Below are positions 44,401-53,132 of a DNA stretch of 64,000 bases, piece by piece. Below the pieces are notes generated by a model that saw nothing but the letters and a program-made list of their open reading frames with translations, did no database searches and was not told the DNA's origin. The translations under genes were made by a program, and so were the position numbers. The first letter of the stretch is position 1, and the number at the start of each line of letters is the position of its first letter. This DNA comes from Phocaeicola coprophilus (GTDB taxonomy: Bacteria > Bacteroidota > Bacteroidia > Bacteroidales > Bacteroidaceae), in contig JACJJM010000001.1 in NCBI GenBank assembly GCA_016900015.1, positions 248,001 to 312,000 on the forward strand, in the 5' to 3' direction.

Positions 44401-45849
44401 AACTTGTCGCTCGTGCGTGTCAACACGCAACGTATGCTTCGCATGATGAATCAAATCCTGGATTTCCGAAAGTTCCAAAGCCATAAGATGAAGTTGCAGG
44501 TGGAAGAGACTGACCTCATCACTTTGCTGCGACAGGTGATGACCCACTTCCACTCTATGGCGGAGGAGAAGCACATTGATTTGGGTTTTCATGCATCCGT
44601 GGAGAAACTGCCGATGTGGCTGGATGTGGACAAGGTGGAGAAGGTGTTTTTCAACTTGCTTTCCAATGCTTTCAAGTACACCCCTGCCGGAAGGTCGGTG
44701 TCTGTGGAAGTCGGATTGGATGGCACAGAGGTGTGCATCTCCGTGATGGATAATGGCATTGGCATTGACGAAGAGCATCGGAAGGTGCTTTTCAGGCGGT
44801 TTGAGTCGTTTGCGCACAGCGACATGATGCATCCTTCTTCAGGCATCGGTTTGTCTTTGGTGAAAGAGATGGTGGACTTGCATCATGGCCGTATCGAGGT
44901 GGAGAGCCGTCCCGGCAAGGGAAGTCGTTTCACGGTATTCCTTCCTCTTGACCGTGCTGTCTATGAACGTGATGGACAGGCCGAGTTTATCCTTGCCGAT
45001 GGAGACTCCTCTCCTTTGTCTGGAGAATTGAAACCTGCCGTGGAGCCGGACGGCGAGCGTTCCACAATCCTTGTGGTAGAAGACAATGACGAGCTACGTT
45101 TCTTCCTGCGCAACATCCTTTCTGAGACATACCAAGTGCTCGAAGCCTCTAACGGGCGGCAGGGCTTGGATTTGGCCGTGGAACAAGTACCTGACATGAT
45201 TGTGACCGACGTTATGATGCCGGTGATGGATGGGCTGGAGATGGTGAAATGTGTGAAGGCCGACCACCGCGTTTGCCATATCCCCATCGTGGTCCTTTCG
45301 GCCAAGTCGTCGCTGGATGATCGTATCAAAGGACTGGAGCATGGCATTGATGACTATTTGGCCAAGCCTTTCAGTTCCGCTTATCTCAAGACACGCATCG
45401 CTTCCTTGTTGCGCCAGCGGCATGAGTTGCAGGAGCTTTATATGGCACGCCTGCAAGCACAGCCGAGTTCCGAAACCGAAGTGTCCGACCATCCGCAGTT
45501 AGAACCATACGATGACCATTTTATGCAGCAAGTGGTGGAATACATCGAGCAAAACATGGGTAATGCTGACTTCGAAATCGAGCGTCTGGCCGAACACCTC
45601 AACATGTGCCGTACGGTGTTTTACCGCAAGTTGAAGTCCATCACCGGACTGACTCCCGTGGCTTTCGTGGGCGAAGTGCGCCTCAAGCAGGCCCTTCGGC
45701 TCATGGAGCGCGACGAATTTACCATTTCCCAAGTGGCCTACATGACGGGGTTCAAGTCGCCCAAATACTTCAGTACCCTCTTCAAGAAGGCCGTGGGCTG
45801 CACGCCCAGCGAATACCGGGAGAAGAAACAAGCGGGCGGAAAGGGTTGA
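41500..45849 (+). CDS. Hybrid two-component system regulator (HTCS) of pectin locus 2
   Basis: This 1449-residue protein joins sensor and regulator. A signal peptide (LLLCLALAGRVQAQ) leads to a periplasmic region of two-component-propeller repeats, about 30-760, and a Y_Y_Y domain, about 775-880. A membrane span follows at about 889-912. The histidine kinase has the phospho-acceptor in SHELRTPLTL (His 939) and ATPase motifs DNGIGIDEEH and SGIGLSLVKEM. The receiver domain has the phospho-acceptor in DVMMPVMDG (Asp 1237). An AraC-type DNA-binding domain closes it (LAEHLNMCRTVFYRKLKSIT). HTCS proteins sense a breakdown product in the periplasm and activate the linked locus. ATG 41536 is an alternative start. 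Confidence 0.95.
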   Translation: MRHLIILYKAVTMFLLLCLALAGRVQAQPVCDIRHYSFDDGLSQSVVQRIVQSSDGLLWFCTWDGLNSYDGSTFVSYNMASPGGKALSTNRIIDIQLGKDDDLWCQTYDARLFLFDRKERTFVDALAAVEDSLKRPLPVDTYKALPKGVVWVTTRDGLVFRIDGCKFKAGQGGVVRYKTKLRPLKSNRMYAIYEDREGDEWLLTHRGIDVVGRKRVADDGLIFHHVQECAGLLYFVSTSNRLYAYRPQGGFEQLNVSGYSGSIHTLDTLGRDTLVLQTNHSVTFYACKNRTACTFRTTDIGREGVLITGMHIATDRNCWLMLDNDEMVRLNPFTQDVRLYQLPHVPVLHTDKWSRNLLFTDRWGTLWAMPKYGALCYYDDASDAFRPYLFDPDDPASFYAPISRSSLMDKQGNMWLALNLGLEKLSFYPSFFTFHAMETNFDVRAFLTDAAGRLWVGAKSGVVRVRLPGSGRTLYLSPRGELVPQKCAFGSMVYVMLQARDGDIWLGTRENGLFRLHPLDDGRRFSVRQYEADDSEPYSLSSNQIFALHEDTRGHIWVGTYGGGLNLAECSPDGSVRFIHKGNDLKGFPSDVATRVRCLAEAPGDILLVGTTDGLLVCRTSFARPEEAVFCHHRHIAGDAMSLSSNDVMNIFVPRAYKDQVYCLSFSGGLNIVSPDSLFQPHARFTHYTVQDGLISNLVHAMVDDGKGHYWIAAENGLSSLDPLTGQCVNYPCDRFRTGLRFAETVPLAIGDTLLFGTNQGVLELNLSKLPRSTYVPPVLFTEMSVQGRPLAVDVNRMESLVLSRHQRNISFRFTALDFVSPSTIQYAYRLRGLEEHWNNVGNTHSASYMNLPVGEYTLEVRSTNSDGVWMDNVRSLRLVVEPKFSETIWAKMLYIVLFLLLVCLVGYVLFYIYRLRHRIDAEQQLADIKLRFFTDISHELRTPLTLISAPVDEVLRSRSLSEKDRANLSLVRVNTQRMLRMMNQILDFRKFQSHKMKLQVEETDLITLLRQVMTHFHSMAEEKHIDLGFHASVEKLPMWLDVDKVEKVFFNLLSNAFKYTPAGRSVSVEVGLDGTEVCISVMDNGIGIDEEHRKVLFRRFESFAHSDMMHPSSGIGLSLVKEMVDLHHGRIEVESRPGKGSRFTVFLPLDRAVYERDGQAEFILADGDSSPLSGELKPAVEPDGERSTILVVEDNDELRFFLRNILSETYQVLEASNGRQGLDLAVEQVPDMIVTDVMMPVMDGLEMVKCVKADHRVCHIPIVVLSAKSSLDDRIKGLEHGIDDYLAKPFSSAYLKTRIASLLRQRHELQELYMARLQAQPSSETEVSDHPQLEPYDDHFMQQVVEYIEQNMGNADFEIERLAEHLNMCRTVFYRKLKSITGLTPVAFVGEVRLKQALRLMERDEFTISQVAYMTGFKSPKYFSTLFKKAVGCTPSEYREKKQAGGKG

Positions 45850-45884
45850 ACATAAGCACCTCTCCACCCTTCTCATCCCGTTTC

Positions 45885-45945
45885 AGGTTTGTTTTTTGAC
45901 GTAAAAGGTTCGTATTTTGGTATATCTGTTTTAGGTTATTTTAGG
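45885..45945 (+). promoter_or_regulatory. Putative HTCS-binding direct repeats
   Basis: AGGTTTGTTTTTTG (45885-45898) and AGGTTCGTATTTTG (45906-45919) are direct repeats 21 bases apart. A third, weaker copy (AGGTTATTTTAGG) lies at 45933-45945, 29 bases before the -7 box. The placement fits an AraC-type HTCS binding site. The sequence differs from the sites of locus 1. Confidence 0.5.
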
Positions 45946-45961
45946 AGCATTGTAATCCATT

Positions 45962-45969
45962 TATATTTG
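45962..45969 (+). promoter_or_regulatory. -7 box of the first locus 2 pectate lyase gene
   Basis: TATATTTG matches TAnnTTTG and lies 38 bases before the ATG at 46007. Confidence 0.6.
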
Positions 45970-46006
45970 CTGACAGTTAACAAAAACACTTATCAATACT
46001 GTTGGC

Positions 46007-47518
46007 ATGAAAAACATTTCAATCATTTCAGTTTGTTTTCCGTTCCTGGCTCTCCTGTTTGGTCTGCCAACCTTGGCAGGAAACCTGCCTGCATCTGACA
46101 GACTTCCCGCCTTTCCGGGTGCGGAAGGTTTCGGACGCTATACGGCCGGAGGACGTGGCGGACGGGTCTATCACGTCACAACACTTGTCGACGGCAAGCA
46201 GCCCGGTACGCTTCGCTATGCAGTCAGTCAAAAAGGAGCACGCACTGTGGTGTTCGACGTGGCAGGCACCATCTTTCTCAACAGCCCCCTGCGTATAGTC
46301 AATGACAGCATTACCATCGCCGGGCAGACCGCTCCCGGACAAGGCGTCTGCATTGCACGTCATCCGGTGAACGTGGCTGCTGACAACGTCATCCTGCGCT
46401 ACCTGCGTTTTCGTGTAGGCAATGAATCGGGCGGCGAGCCTGATGGTTTGGGTGGGTGTGACCACCGGAATATTATTGTAGACCATTGTACGGTCAGTTG
46501 GTCAGTCGACGAGACTTGCTCTATCTACGGCAACACGGACGCGACCGTGCAGTGGTGTCTCATCAGCGAGAGCCTCCGCACGGCCGGGCACAAGAAAGGC
46601 CGTCACGGCTATGGCGCCATCGTGGGCGGGCGGCGCATGTCGTTCCACCATAATCTTCTGGCCCACCATGAGAGCCGCGTCCCCCGCCTTGGACCGCGCG
46701 TCGGCACACAGGCTGATGAGCTGGTGGACATGCGTTGCAACGTGTTTTATAACTGGGCGGGCAATGGTTGTTATGGCGGTGAAGGAATGCGTGTGAACAT
46801 TGTCAACAATTACTATAAGCCTGGTCCGGCCACCCCGCAAGGAAAAGCCATCGCCCGACGCATCTTCGCGCCCGGCATACGCACTACAAGATATTGCCGC
46901 GACGAGAACGGCCGTCCGAACTCCTGGGCTCCGATGGAGCACGTGTGGGGCAAGTTCTACGTCGCCGGGAATGTGGTGGAGGGTGATCCGGCCACCACCG
47001 CTGACAACTGGACGCGCGGTGTCTATGAGCAGGTGCGTCCTTCGGCCAATGACGGGATTTGGAACGACGCTGTCCGTGACTCCATCCGTCTGCGTTCGCC
47101 CCTGCCTTGCGGCGTGGTCACGACCCACAAGGCACAGGATGCGTTTCGTCTGGTGTTGGCCGGGGCCGGCTGCTCCAAGCAGCGTGACGCCATCGACAGC
47201 CGTATAGTGGAAGAGGTGCGCACGGGCACGGCTGTATATGTCGGTTCGATTACGCCCGACGCAGCCGAACGGCGAGGACTCATAGACCTCCCTTCCGACG
47301 TGGGTGGTTATCCGTTTCTGGCAGCTACGGCTAAGGAAGTGTCCGCCCTTCATGATTCCGACGGCGACGGCATACCCGATGCTTGGGAGCAAGCGCACGG
47401 TCTCGACCCGTATGATGCGTCCGACGGCAACGCCACCACGCTGGGCCGTGCGGGTTACACCAATTTGGAAATATATTTGGATGAAGCCACCCGTCCGGGC
47501 GAGGTTGCCCGTTTCTGA
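46007..47518 (+). CDS. Pectate lyase, PL1-type, secreted
   Basis: This 503-residue enzyme has a cleavable signal peptide (LFGLPTLAG) and a PL1-type beta-helix. Motifs are LPAFPGAEGFGRYTAGGRGG, SITIAGQTAPGQGVC, IIVDHCTVSWSVDETCSIY and HHESRVPRLGP with the conserved Arg. It ends with a type-3 calcium repeat, DSDGDGIPDAWEQAHGLDP. It should cut homogalacturonan. It differs from the locus 1 pair and resembles the other locus 2 enzyme in its NAVRDSIRL-type loop. It follows the HTCS gene and precedes susC, with the 22-bp repeat locus E between. Confidence 0.91.
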   Translation: MKNISIISVCFPFLALLFGLPTLAGNLPASDRLPAFPGAEGFGRYTAGGRGGRVYHVTTLVDGKQPGTLRYAVSQKGARTVVFDVAGTIFLNSPLRIVNDSITIAGQTAPGQGVCIARHPVNVAADNVILRYLRFRVGNESGGEPDGLGGCDHRNIIVDHCTVSWSVDETCSIYGNTDATVQWCLISESLRTAGHKKGRHGYGAIVGGRRMSFHHNLLAHHESRVPRLGPRVGTQADELVDMRCNVFYNWAGNGCYGGEGMRVNIVNNYYKPGPATPQGKAIARRIFAPGIRTTRYCRDENGRPNSWAPMEHVWGKFYVAGNVVEGDPATTADNWTRGVYEQVRPSANDGIWNDAVRDSIRLRSPLPCGVVTTHKAQDAFRLVLAGAGCSKQRDAIDSRIVEEVRTGTAVYVGSITPDAAERRGLIDLPSDVGGYPFLAATAKEVSALHDSDGDGIPDAWEQAHGLDPYDASDGNATTLGRAGYTNLEIYLDEATRPGEVARF

Positions 47519-47626
47519 GCAAGCTCGGATTCCGTCGTGGCGGAGGTCTATCCCGGGATGTTCGGTAAACCGCTTGTTATCAGGTATGAATAGGAGGCCC
47601 TGAGCGGAGTAGAGGGTTGCCGGGCA

Positions 47627-47692
47627 CGGAAAGGAATCCGTCCGACCACGGAAAGGAGTCCGTGCGCGGGTGGAAAGGAAGGCGTGCGCGGA
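47627..47692. repeat. 22-bp-unit repeat family, locus E
   Basis: Units start at 47627, 47649 and 47671 (the last with TGGAAAGGA), exactly 22 bases apart. It lies between the pectate lyase and susC genes of locus 2, so it may separate two transcripts; a GATATTTG -7-like box is at 47744-47751. Confidence 0.85.
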
Positions 47693-47787
47693 CGCCTTTA
47701 AGGCCCTGTCGCGGGAGGCTTCTTCCGGAGACGTGCAGGACAAGATATTTGGAAAAATAATTTATCACTTAAATAAACGATTATATT

Positions 47788-50700
47788 ATGAAAAAGACCT
47801 TTGTGAAAGCAGGCACTTGCTGTATGGCTTTGGCGGCCTGGCTGGCATGGACGCCCGTCGATGTGGCGGCCCAAGCGCAGCAGCAAGGCTATACCATTAC
47901 AGGCAGAGTGCTCGACGAGCAGGGCGAACCTGTCATCGGGGCTACCATAAAGTTGAAGGGCGACCTGAAGAAAGGTGTCGTGACTGACCTCGATGGAAAT
48001 TTCACGATGAATGTTGACGAGCGGAAAGCCCGCTTGGTTGTTTCTTACCTTAGCATGGAGACGATGGAAGTGTCGGCCACCAGCGGCAAAGATGTGGTGG
48101 TGACGCTGCGCGAAAGCTCGCAAGACCTCGACGAAGTGGTGGTCATCGGTTACGGCACGTCGCGTCGCGGCGACCTGACAGGAGCCATTTCTTCCGTAGG
48201 TGAAAAAGTATTGCGCGACATCCCGCTGACTTCGGCGGCGCAAGCCATCACCGGTAAGTTGGCCGGCGTGCTCGTCACCACGACCGACGGTTCGCCCGAC
48301 GCGGATGTACAGATTCTGGTGCGTGGCGGCGGTAGTATCACGCAAGACAATTCTCCGCTCTACATTGTGGACGGTTTTCAGGTGGACAATATCAACGATA
48401 TTCCCGTGAACGACATCCAGAGCATCGATGTGCTTAAAGATGCCTCCTCCACAGCCATCTACGGTGCCAAGGGTGCGAACGGCGTCATCCTGGTCACGAC
48501 AAAGAGCGGCAAGGTGGGCCGTACGGAAATCACCTTCAATTCGCATGTCGGTTTCAACAAAGTCTACAATATGACCGACGTGCTTTCCCCCTACGAATAC
48601 TATTTGTTCCAACGCGAAGTAGATCCGGCAGAAAACGCAGGGCTCTTCTCAATGTATGGCCGTTGGGAAGACCGCGACATCTATCTCTCTGTTCCCAGTA
48701 ATGACTGGCAGGACATCATGTACGGCGATACGGGTATCAAGCAAAGCTATAACATCGGCGTACAAGGCGGTACGGAAGACATGCGTTACAGCATCAGTTA
48801 CACTCGCGACGATGAGGACTATGTGATGGTGAATTCTGATTATTTGCGTGACAACCTTCAAGTGCGGTTGAACAAGAAGTTTGGCAAGAAGTTGGAGTTG
48901 GAACTGACAGGCCGTCTCACCAAGACCACCATTATGGGCGCAGGCACTAACGGCGGCAAGTTGAAGGATGCCATCCGCTTCTCTCCCATAGAAAGTATGC
49001 AGGCCATGGATGAAGGCGATTTGGGGGCTGATGCCGACAAGACGGATGAAGCGCAACTATCCTCGTTGAACGACCCTTACTACAATACCGTCAACGAATA
49101 CAAGAAACAGAACAAGTTTCGGCAAACCTATAATATGGGACTGAAATGGAACATTGCCAAAGGACTGGATTATCAGTTCCGTGGCAGTTACGATTTCGAT
49201 TATAACTATACAGATAATATTTGGCTCAATAAGACAGGCGAATCCAGTTCTAATGGTGGGCAACCTGTGGCTAAGCGCACGGATGATAAAGGTCAGAGTT
49301 GGAGTATTCAAAATACACTTTCCTACCGTTTCCGTAAAGACAAACATGACTTCAATGCGATGGTGGGCCAGGAAATGGTGAGCCGACAAACAAATGAAAT
49401 GGAGGTGATGTCAAAGTATTATCCCATCGACTTCACAGCCGACCAGGTGCTTGCTATGTGGAACTACGGTACGCCTCAACCCACCTACACCACTATCGGC
49501 GAGCCTTCGCGTACGGCTTCTTATTTTGGACGTGCAAACTATACGTACAATGACCGTTACACCATTTCCTTCACAGCTCGTGCCGACGGCACCAATGTGC
49601 TGGCTCCTGATCAGCGTTGGGGCTTTTTCCCAGGCGTGGCAGCAGCCTGGCGCATTTCCGATGAGGAATTTATGGAACCCACCCGCTATTGGCTCGACAA
49701 CTTGAAATTGCGCGTAAGTTATGGTTCTGTGGGCAACGCCCGTGTAAGCTCCTATTGGCGGCAGGACTATTCCATCGAGACTTCGGCTAACAAGCAATAT
49801 TATTTGAATGAAACTGTGCAGACAGGCATGAAGCCGGGAAACACCTTGCGTAACGAAAACCTGACGTGGGAGACGAAGCTCTCGTCGAACATCGGTGTGG
49901 ATGCTACATTTTTTGGCGGACGCCTGAATGTGACGTTGGAACTCTATAAGGATGTGACCAAGGATTTGATACTGCGAATGGACTTGCCCTCTTATTCGGG
50001 CTATCAATACCAGTACCAAAACTTGGGTCGCACCAGCAATAAAGGTTTGGAACTGACTCTCAACGGGACGTTGGTAAACACCAAAGACTTCTACCTCTCG
50101 GCCAACTTCAACATTTCGTTCAACAAGAACGTGGTGGAGAAGCTCGACGGCACTGCCACTTCTATGATTGCCCAGTCCGGCTGGGCACCAGACATCGGGC
50201 GCGATGATTACCGCGTTTTCGTGGGCGAGCCTATCGGGCAAATCTACGGCTTCGAGGTCGAAGGGTTCTATACGTTTGACGACTTCACTTTTGACCATGC
50301 CACCAACAAGTGGGTGCTCAACGACGGAGTGGCCAGTGACTTCGACCTGATGGCCGGCCCGGACAATTTTGGTCCTGGCTACATCAAGCTGAAAGACCAG
50401 AACGGCGATGGTGTGATTGATGCCGACAATGACCGCGTGTTGCTGGGATGCACCCAGCCCAAACACTACGGCGGATTCGGACTGAATGCCCAATGGCGCG
50501 GGTTCGACATGGCCGCGATGTTCAACTGGTCGTATGGCGGAAAGGTTTACAATGCTATGAAGATACTCTCGACTACTTATACGAACCGGCGCTACAACAA
50601 TGTTTCCACGGAGATGAGCTTGGATAAACGTTGGACTATTATCGATCCTGAGACTGGCGCCAATGTGATGTATGGTAATCTGGCCGACCCGGAACGTTTT

Positions 50701-51024
50701 CGGGAAATAAACCAAAACGCATCCATTTGGTCTCCTTTGATGGGCCGCACGGTGGTGACTGATTGGGCTGTGGAAGACAACTCGTTTTTGCGCTTCAGTA
50801 ATTTAACAATAGGCTACACGTTGCCTGTTTCTTTGACGCAGAAGTTTGGTGTACGCAACCTGCGTGTGTATGCCACGGCTTCCAACCTCTTCTGTTGGAC
50901 AAAGTATTCCGGCCAAGACCCGGAAGTGAGCACGCAGCGCAGTACGCCCATGACACCCAATGTGGACTATTCTGCCTACCCGAAGGCGCATAACTATGTA
51001 TTTGGCATTAACGTGACATTTTAA
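47788..51024 (+). CDS. SusC/RagA TonB-linked outer-membrane transporter (pectin locus 2)
   Basis: This 1078-residue protein has a signal peptide ending around VDVAAQAQ, a carboxypeptidase-regulatory-like domain (YTITGRVLDEQGEPVIGATI), plug motifs (VVVIGYGTSRRGDLTGAI, then SIDVLKDASSTAIYGAKGAN) and a barrel ending in YVFGINVTF. It is clearly related to the locus 1 SusC, with the plug better conserved than the middle of the barrel. It should import pectin fragments with the SusD encoded next, 12 bases on. The DNA in the middle third is richer in A and T than in the ends. Confidence 0.94.
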   Translation: MKKTFVKAGTCCMALAAWLAWTPVDVAAQAQQQGYTITGRVLDEQGEPVIGATIKLKGDLKKGVVTDLDGNFTMNVDERKARLVVSYLSMETMEVSATSGKDVVVTLRESSQDLDEVVVIGYGTSRRGDLTGAISSVGEKVLRDIPLTSAAQAITGKLAGVLVTTTDGSPDADVQILVRGGGSITQDNSPLYIVDGFQVDNINDIPVNDIQSIDVLKDASSTAIYGAKGANGVILVTTKSGKVGRTEITFNSHVGFNKVYNMTDVLSPYEYYLFQREVDPAENAGLFSMYGRWEDRDIYLSVPSNDWQDIMYGDTGIKQSYNIGVQGGTEDMRYSISYTRDDEDYVMVNSDYLRDNLQVRLNKKFGKKLELELTGRLTKTTIMGAGTNGGKLKDAIRFSPIESMQAMDEGDLGADADKTDEAQLSSLNDPYYNTVNEYKKQNKFRQTYNMGLKWNIAKGLDYQFRGSYDFDYNYTDNIWLNKTGESSSNGGQPVAKRTDDKGQSWSIQNTLSYRFRKDKHDFNAMVGQEMVSRQTNEMEVMSKYYPIDFTADQVLAMWNYGTPQPTYTTIGEPSRTASYFGRANYTYNDRYTISFTARADGTNVLAPDQRWGFFPGVAAAWRISDEEFMEPTRYWLDNLKLRVSYGSVGNARVSSYWRQDYSIETSANKQYYLNETVQTGMKPGNTLRNENLTWETKLSSNIGVDATFFGGRLNVTLELYKDVTKDLILRMDLPSYSGYQYQYQNLGRTSNKGLELTLNGTLVNTKDFYLSANFNISFNKNVVEKLDGTATSMIAQSGWAPDIGRDDYRVFVGEPIGQIYGFEVEGFYTFDDFTFDHATNKWVLNDGVASDFDLMAGPDNFGPGYIKLKDQNGDGVIDADNDRVLLGCTQPKHYGGFGLNAQWRGFDMAAMFNWSYGGKVYNAMKILSTTYTNRRYNNVSTEMSLDKRWTIIDPETGANVMYGNLADPERFREINQNASIWSPLMGRTVVTDWAVEDNSFLRFSNLTIGYTLPVSLTQKFGVRNLRVYATASNLFCWTKYSGQDPEVSTQRSTPMTPNVDYSAYPKAHNYVFGINVTF

Positions 51025-51036
51025 AAGAAGACAAAC

Positions 51037-53118
51037 ATGATAAAGCATATCTTTATGGTTGCGCTTTCGGCAACCGTACTCTGTAGTTCCTGCATGGACA
51101 ATTTCTTGGATACGGAAAGTCCGTCGAAGTCCAGCAGTGAGAATATTTTTGATACTCCGGTTATGACGGAAGCCGCCCTGATGGGTGTGTATTCATCTAT
51201 GACAGCCTCTATGATGTACGGGCAGAAGCTGTGTGTCAACTGGCAAGGAGTGAGCGATGTCGAGGTGGGTTCCAATGCCTTTAACCTGGATGACTATAAC
51301 CAGACGAACGGCGATACGGGAGGAATGAATTTTTATGATGACCCTTATAACACAACAACTACGTGGAACGACATTTGGACTTTCACTGAGCAGGCCACGA
51401 TGGCGGTAGACGGTATTCGCATGTCTCCGGCAATGGAGACTGAAGACCGGGAAACTATGCAGGCCTACCTGGGTGAAGCTTTGACTCTGCGTGCGTTAGG
51501 CTATTTTGAGTTGGTGCGCTGGTGGGGTGACGTGCCTTTCAAGGAACATGCAGCCAGCAGCGACTTGTCTAATATTTACATAGGAAAGAGTGACAGAGAC
51601 ACCATTTACAGCCACATTATTGCAGATTTGAAAGAAGCGGTTCAATATTTGCCTTGGCAGGGTGAAGGAACTTACAACGCAGAACGCGTCACCAGGGGAT
51701 TTGCCTACGGGCTTTTGGCTAAGGTTGCGCTGTTTGCCGGTGGATGGTCTGTGAGAGATGGTAATACTTTTCCCGAACAGCAGTTGGAGCATCATCCAAC
51801 TATTTCGGAAATGAATGGTTTCTTTGTAGGACGTCCTAAGAACTATCAGGACTTCTACCAAATAGCGCTTGATGCATGTGCCGACCTGCTTGCCGATGCG
51901 GATAATCCGCACCAGCTTGATCCCGATTTCGAAGAAGTCTGGGAAAAGGTGAACCACTTGGAGTTAAACCCCTATAACGAGAACCTCTTTGAAGTAGCTT
52001 TCGGGGAAGGACAAAGTGGTGATGTAGGTGCTACAATGGGGTATACGTTGGGAAACGGCGTGATAAATGCCAGTCGCGGTATGGGCGGCGCGGGTTATGC
52101 TTCTACCACCCTGTATTATTTTTATTCTTTCGACCCGGAAGACAAACGTCGAGATGTGACTTGTGTTTTCCCTAGCTATGAGATTGTGGACGGTGTGGCT
52201 AAGGAAACTATACGGTTGAATCCGTTGGGTGTGTCGTGTGGCAAGTGGCGTTGGTATTGGATGACGGACGACTACCTTCAACGTTTGGAACAGGCGACTT
52301 CACGCATCTCGACTGGCATAAACTGGATATTGATGCGCTATTCGGACATCTACCTGATGTTTGCCGAAGCTCAAAACGAACTTCACGGCCCGACGGAGGT
52401 AGAATCTCGTACAGGACTTTCTGCCGCAGATGCCCTTGAAGTGGTGCGTACCCGGGCTTTTGGAGCAGGTTCTTCCAAAGTGAAAGATTATGACCGTAGC
52501 AGTAAGGAGGCTTTCTTCAATGCCATCGTCAACGAGCGTGCTTGGGAGTTCGGTTGCGAGTGTATACGTAAGCAAGATTTGATTCGGTGGGGATTGATTG
52601 TCGATAAAGTTGAAGCCATGAAGGAAGCCTTGTGTCTGATGTACGACTATACTTTCCCCATTAAAGTGTTCGACAAGGAATTAGATCGAAACGATATTCC
52701 CACCCGTGTGTATTATAAGTATGAAGTAGACCGTCCAGATTATATCGACCTTTCTTCGCTTAACTTAAATCAAGACATGGGTATCTATGAGCCAAATGAG
52801 AACAAAGGAGAATACTATGTCAATTGGGTACCTATGCAGGTGGCTATTGATCAAAACGGACGTCGTCCGGATGAAGTCAACGACAGATATGCAGAGACCA
52901 TCTGCCGGATATTGGTTATTGGCACCGGTTTGAATGCTTCTTATGACTATTCAGAGCTTTTCGGTAAACTTTATTGGGGGAGCGCGGCGCAAGCAGAGTT
53001 TGCCAAATATCCCGTAGGCAACAACACATGCAACTACCGTCATGTCTTTGCTATTGATTACGAAAGCGTCTTCGAGTCGCAAGGATGGCTTTCTAATTCC
53101 TATGGATTCAGAAACTAA
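51037..53118 (+). CDS. SusD/RagB-family lipoprotein (pectin locus 2)
   Basis: This 693-residue lipoprotein has the lipobox CSSC near residue 19, then MDNFLDTESPSKSSSENIFD. Helical motifs include YLGEALTLRALGYFELVRWWGDVP and LMRYSDIYLMFAEAQNELHGP. At 693 residues it is longer than the locus 1 SusD (607), mainly in the C-terminal half (DYTFPIKVFDKELDRNDIP). It would capture oligosaccharides over SusC. The gene is more A/T-rich than its neighbours, and its sequence differs strongly from the first SusD, which suggests different ligand preference. Confidence 0.93.
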   Translation: MIKHIFMVALSATVLCSSCMDNFLDTESPSKSSSENIFDTPVMTEAALMGVYSSMTASMMYGQKLCVNWQGVSDVEVGSNAFNLDDYNQTNGDTGGMNFYDDPYNTTTTWNDIWTFTEQATMAVDGIRMSPAMETEDRETMQAYLGEALTLRALGYFELVRWWGDVPFKEHAASSDLSNIYIGKSDRDTIYSHIIADLKEAVQYLPWQGEGTYNAERVTRGFAYGLLAKVALFAGGWSVRDGNTFPEQQLEHHPTISEMNGFFVGRPKNYQDFYQIALDACADLLADADNPHQLDPDFEEVWEKVNHLELNPYNENLFEVAFGEGQSGDVGATMGYTLGNGVINASRGMGGAGYASTTLYYFYSFDPEDKRRDVTCVFPSYEIVDGVAKETIRLNPLGVSCGKWRWYWMTDDYLQRLEQATSRISTGINWILMRYSDIYLMFAEAQNELHGPTEVESRTGLSAADALEVVRTRAFGAGSSKVKDYDRSSKEAFFNAIVNERAWEFGCECIRKQDLIRWGLIVDKVEAMKEALCLMYDYTFPIKVFDKELDRNDIPTRVYYKYEVDRPDYIDLSSLNLNQDMGIYEPNENKGEYYVNWVPMQVAIDQNGRRPDEVNDRYAETICRILVIGTGLNASYDYSELFGKLYWGSAAQAEFAKYPVGNNTCNYRHVFAIDYESVFESQGWLSNSYGFRN

Positions 53119-53132
53119 TAAAACAGACACAG

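Noticed and set aside
42757-44832. 691-codon minus-strand frame opposite the HTCS gene
   Set aside because: It is the antisense shadow of a gene with clear kinase motifs; the His/Arg-rich product matches no family.
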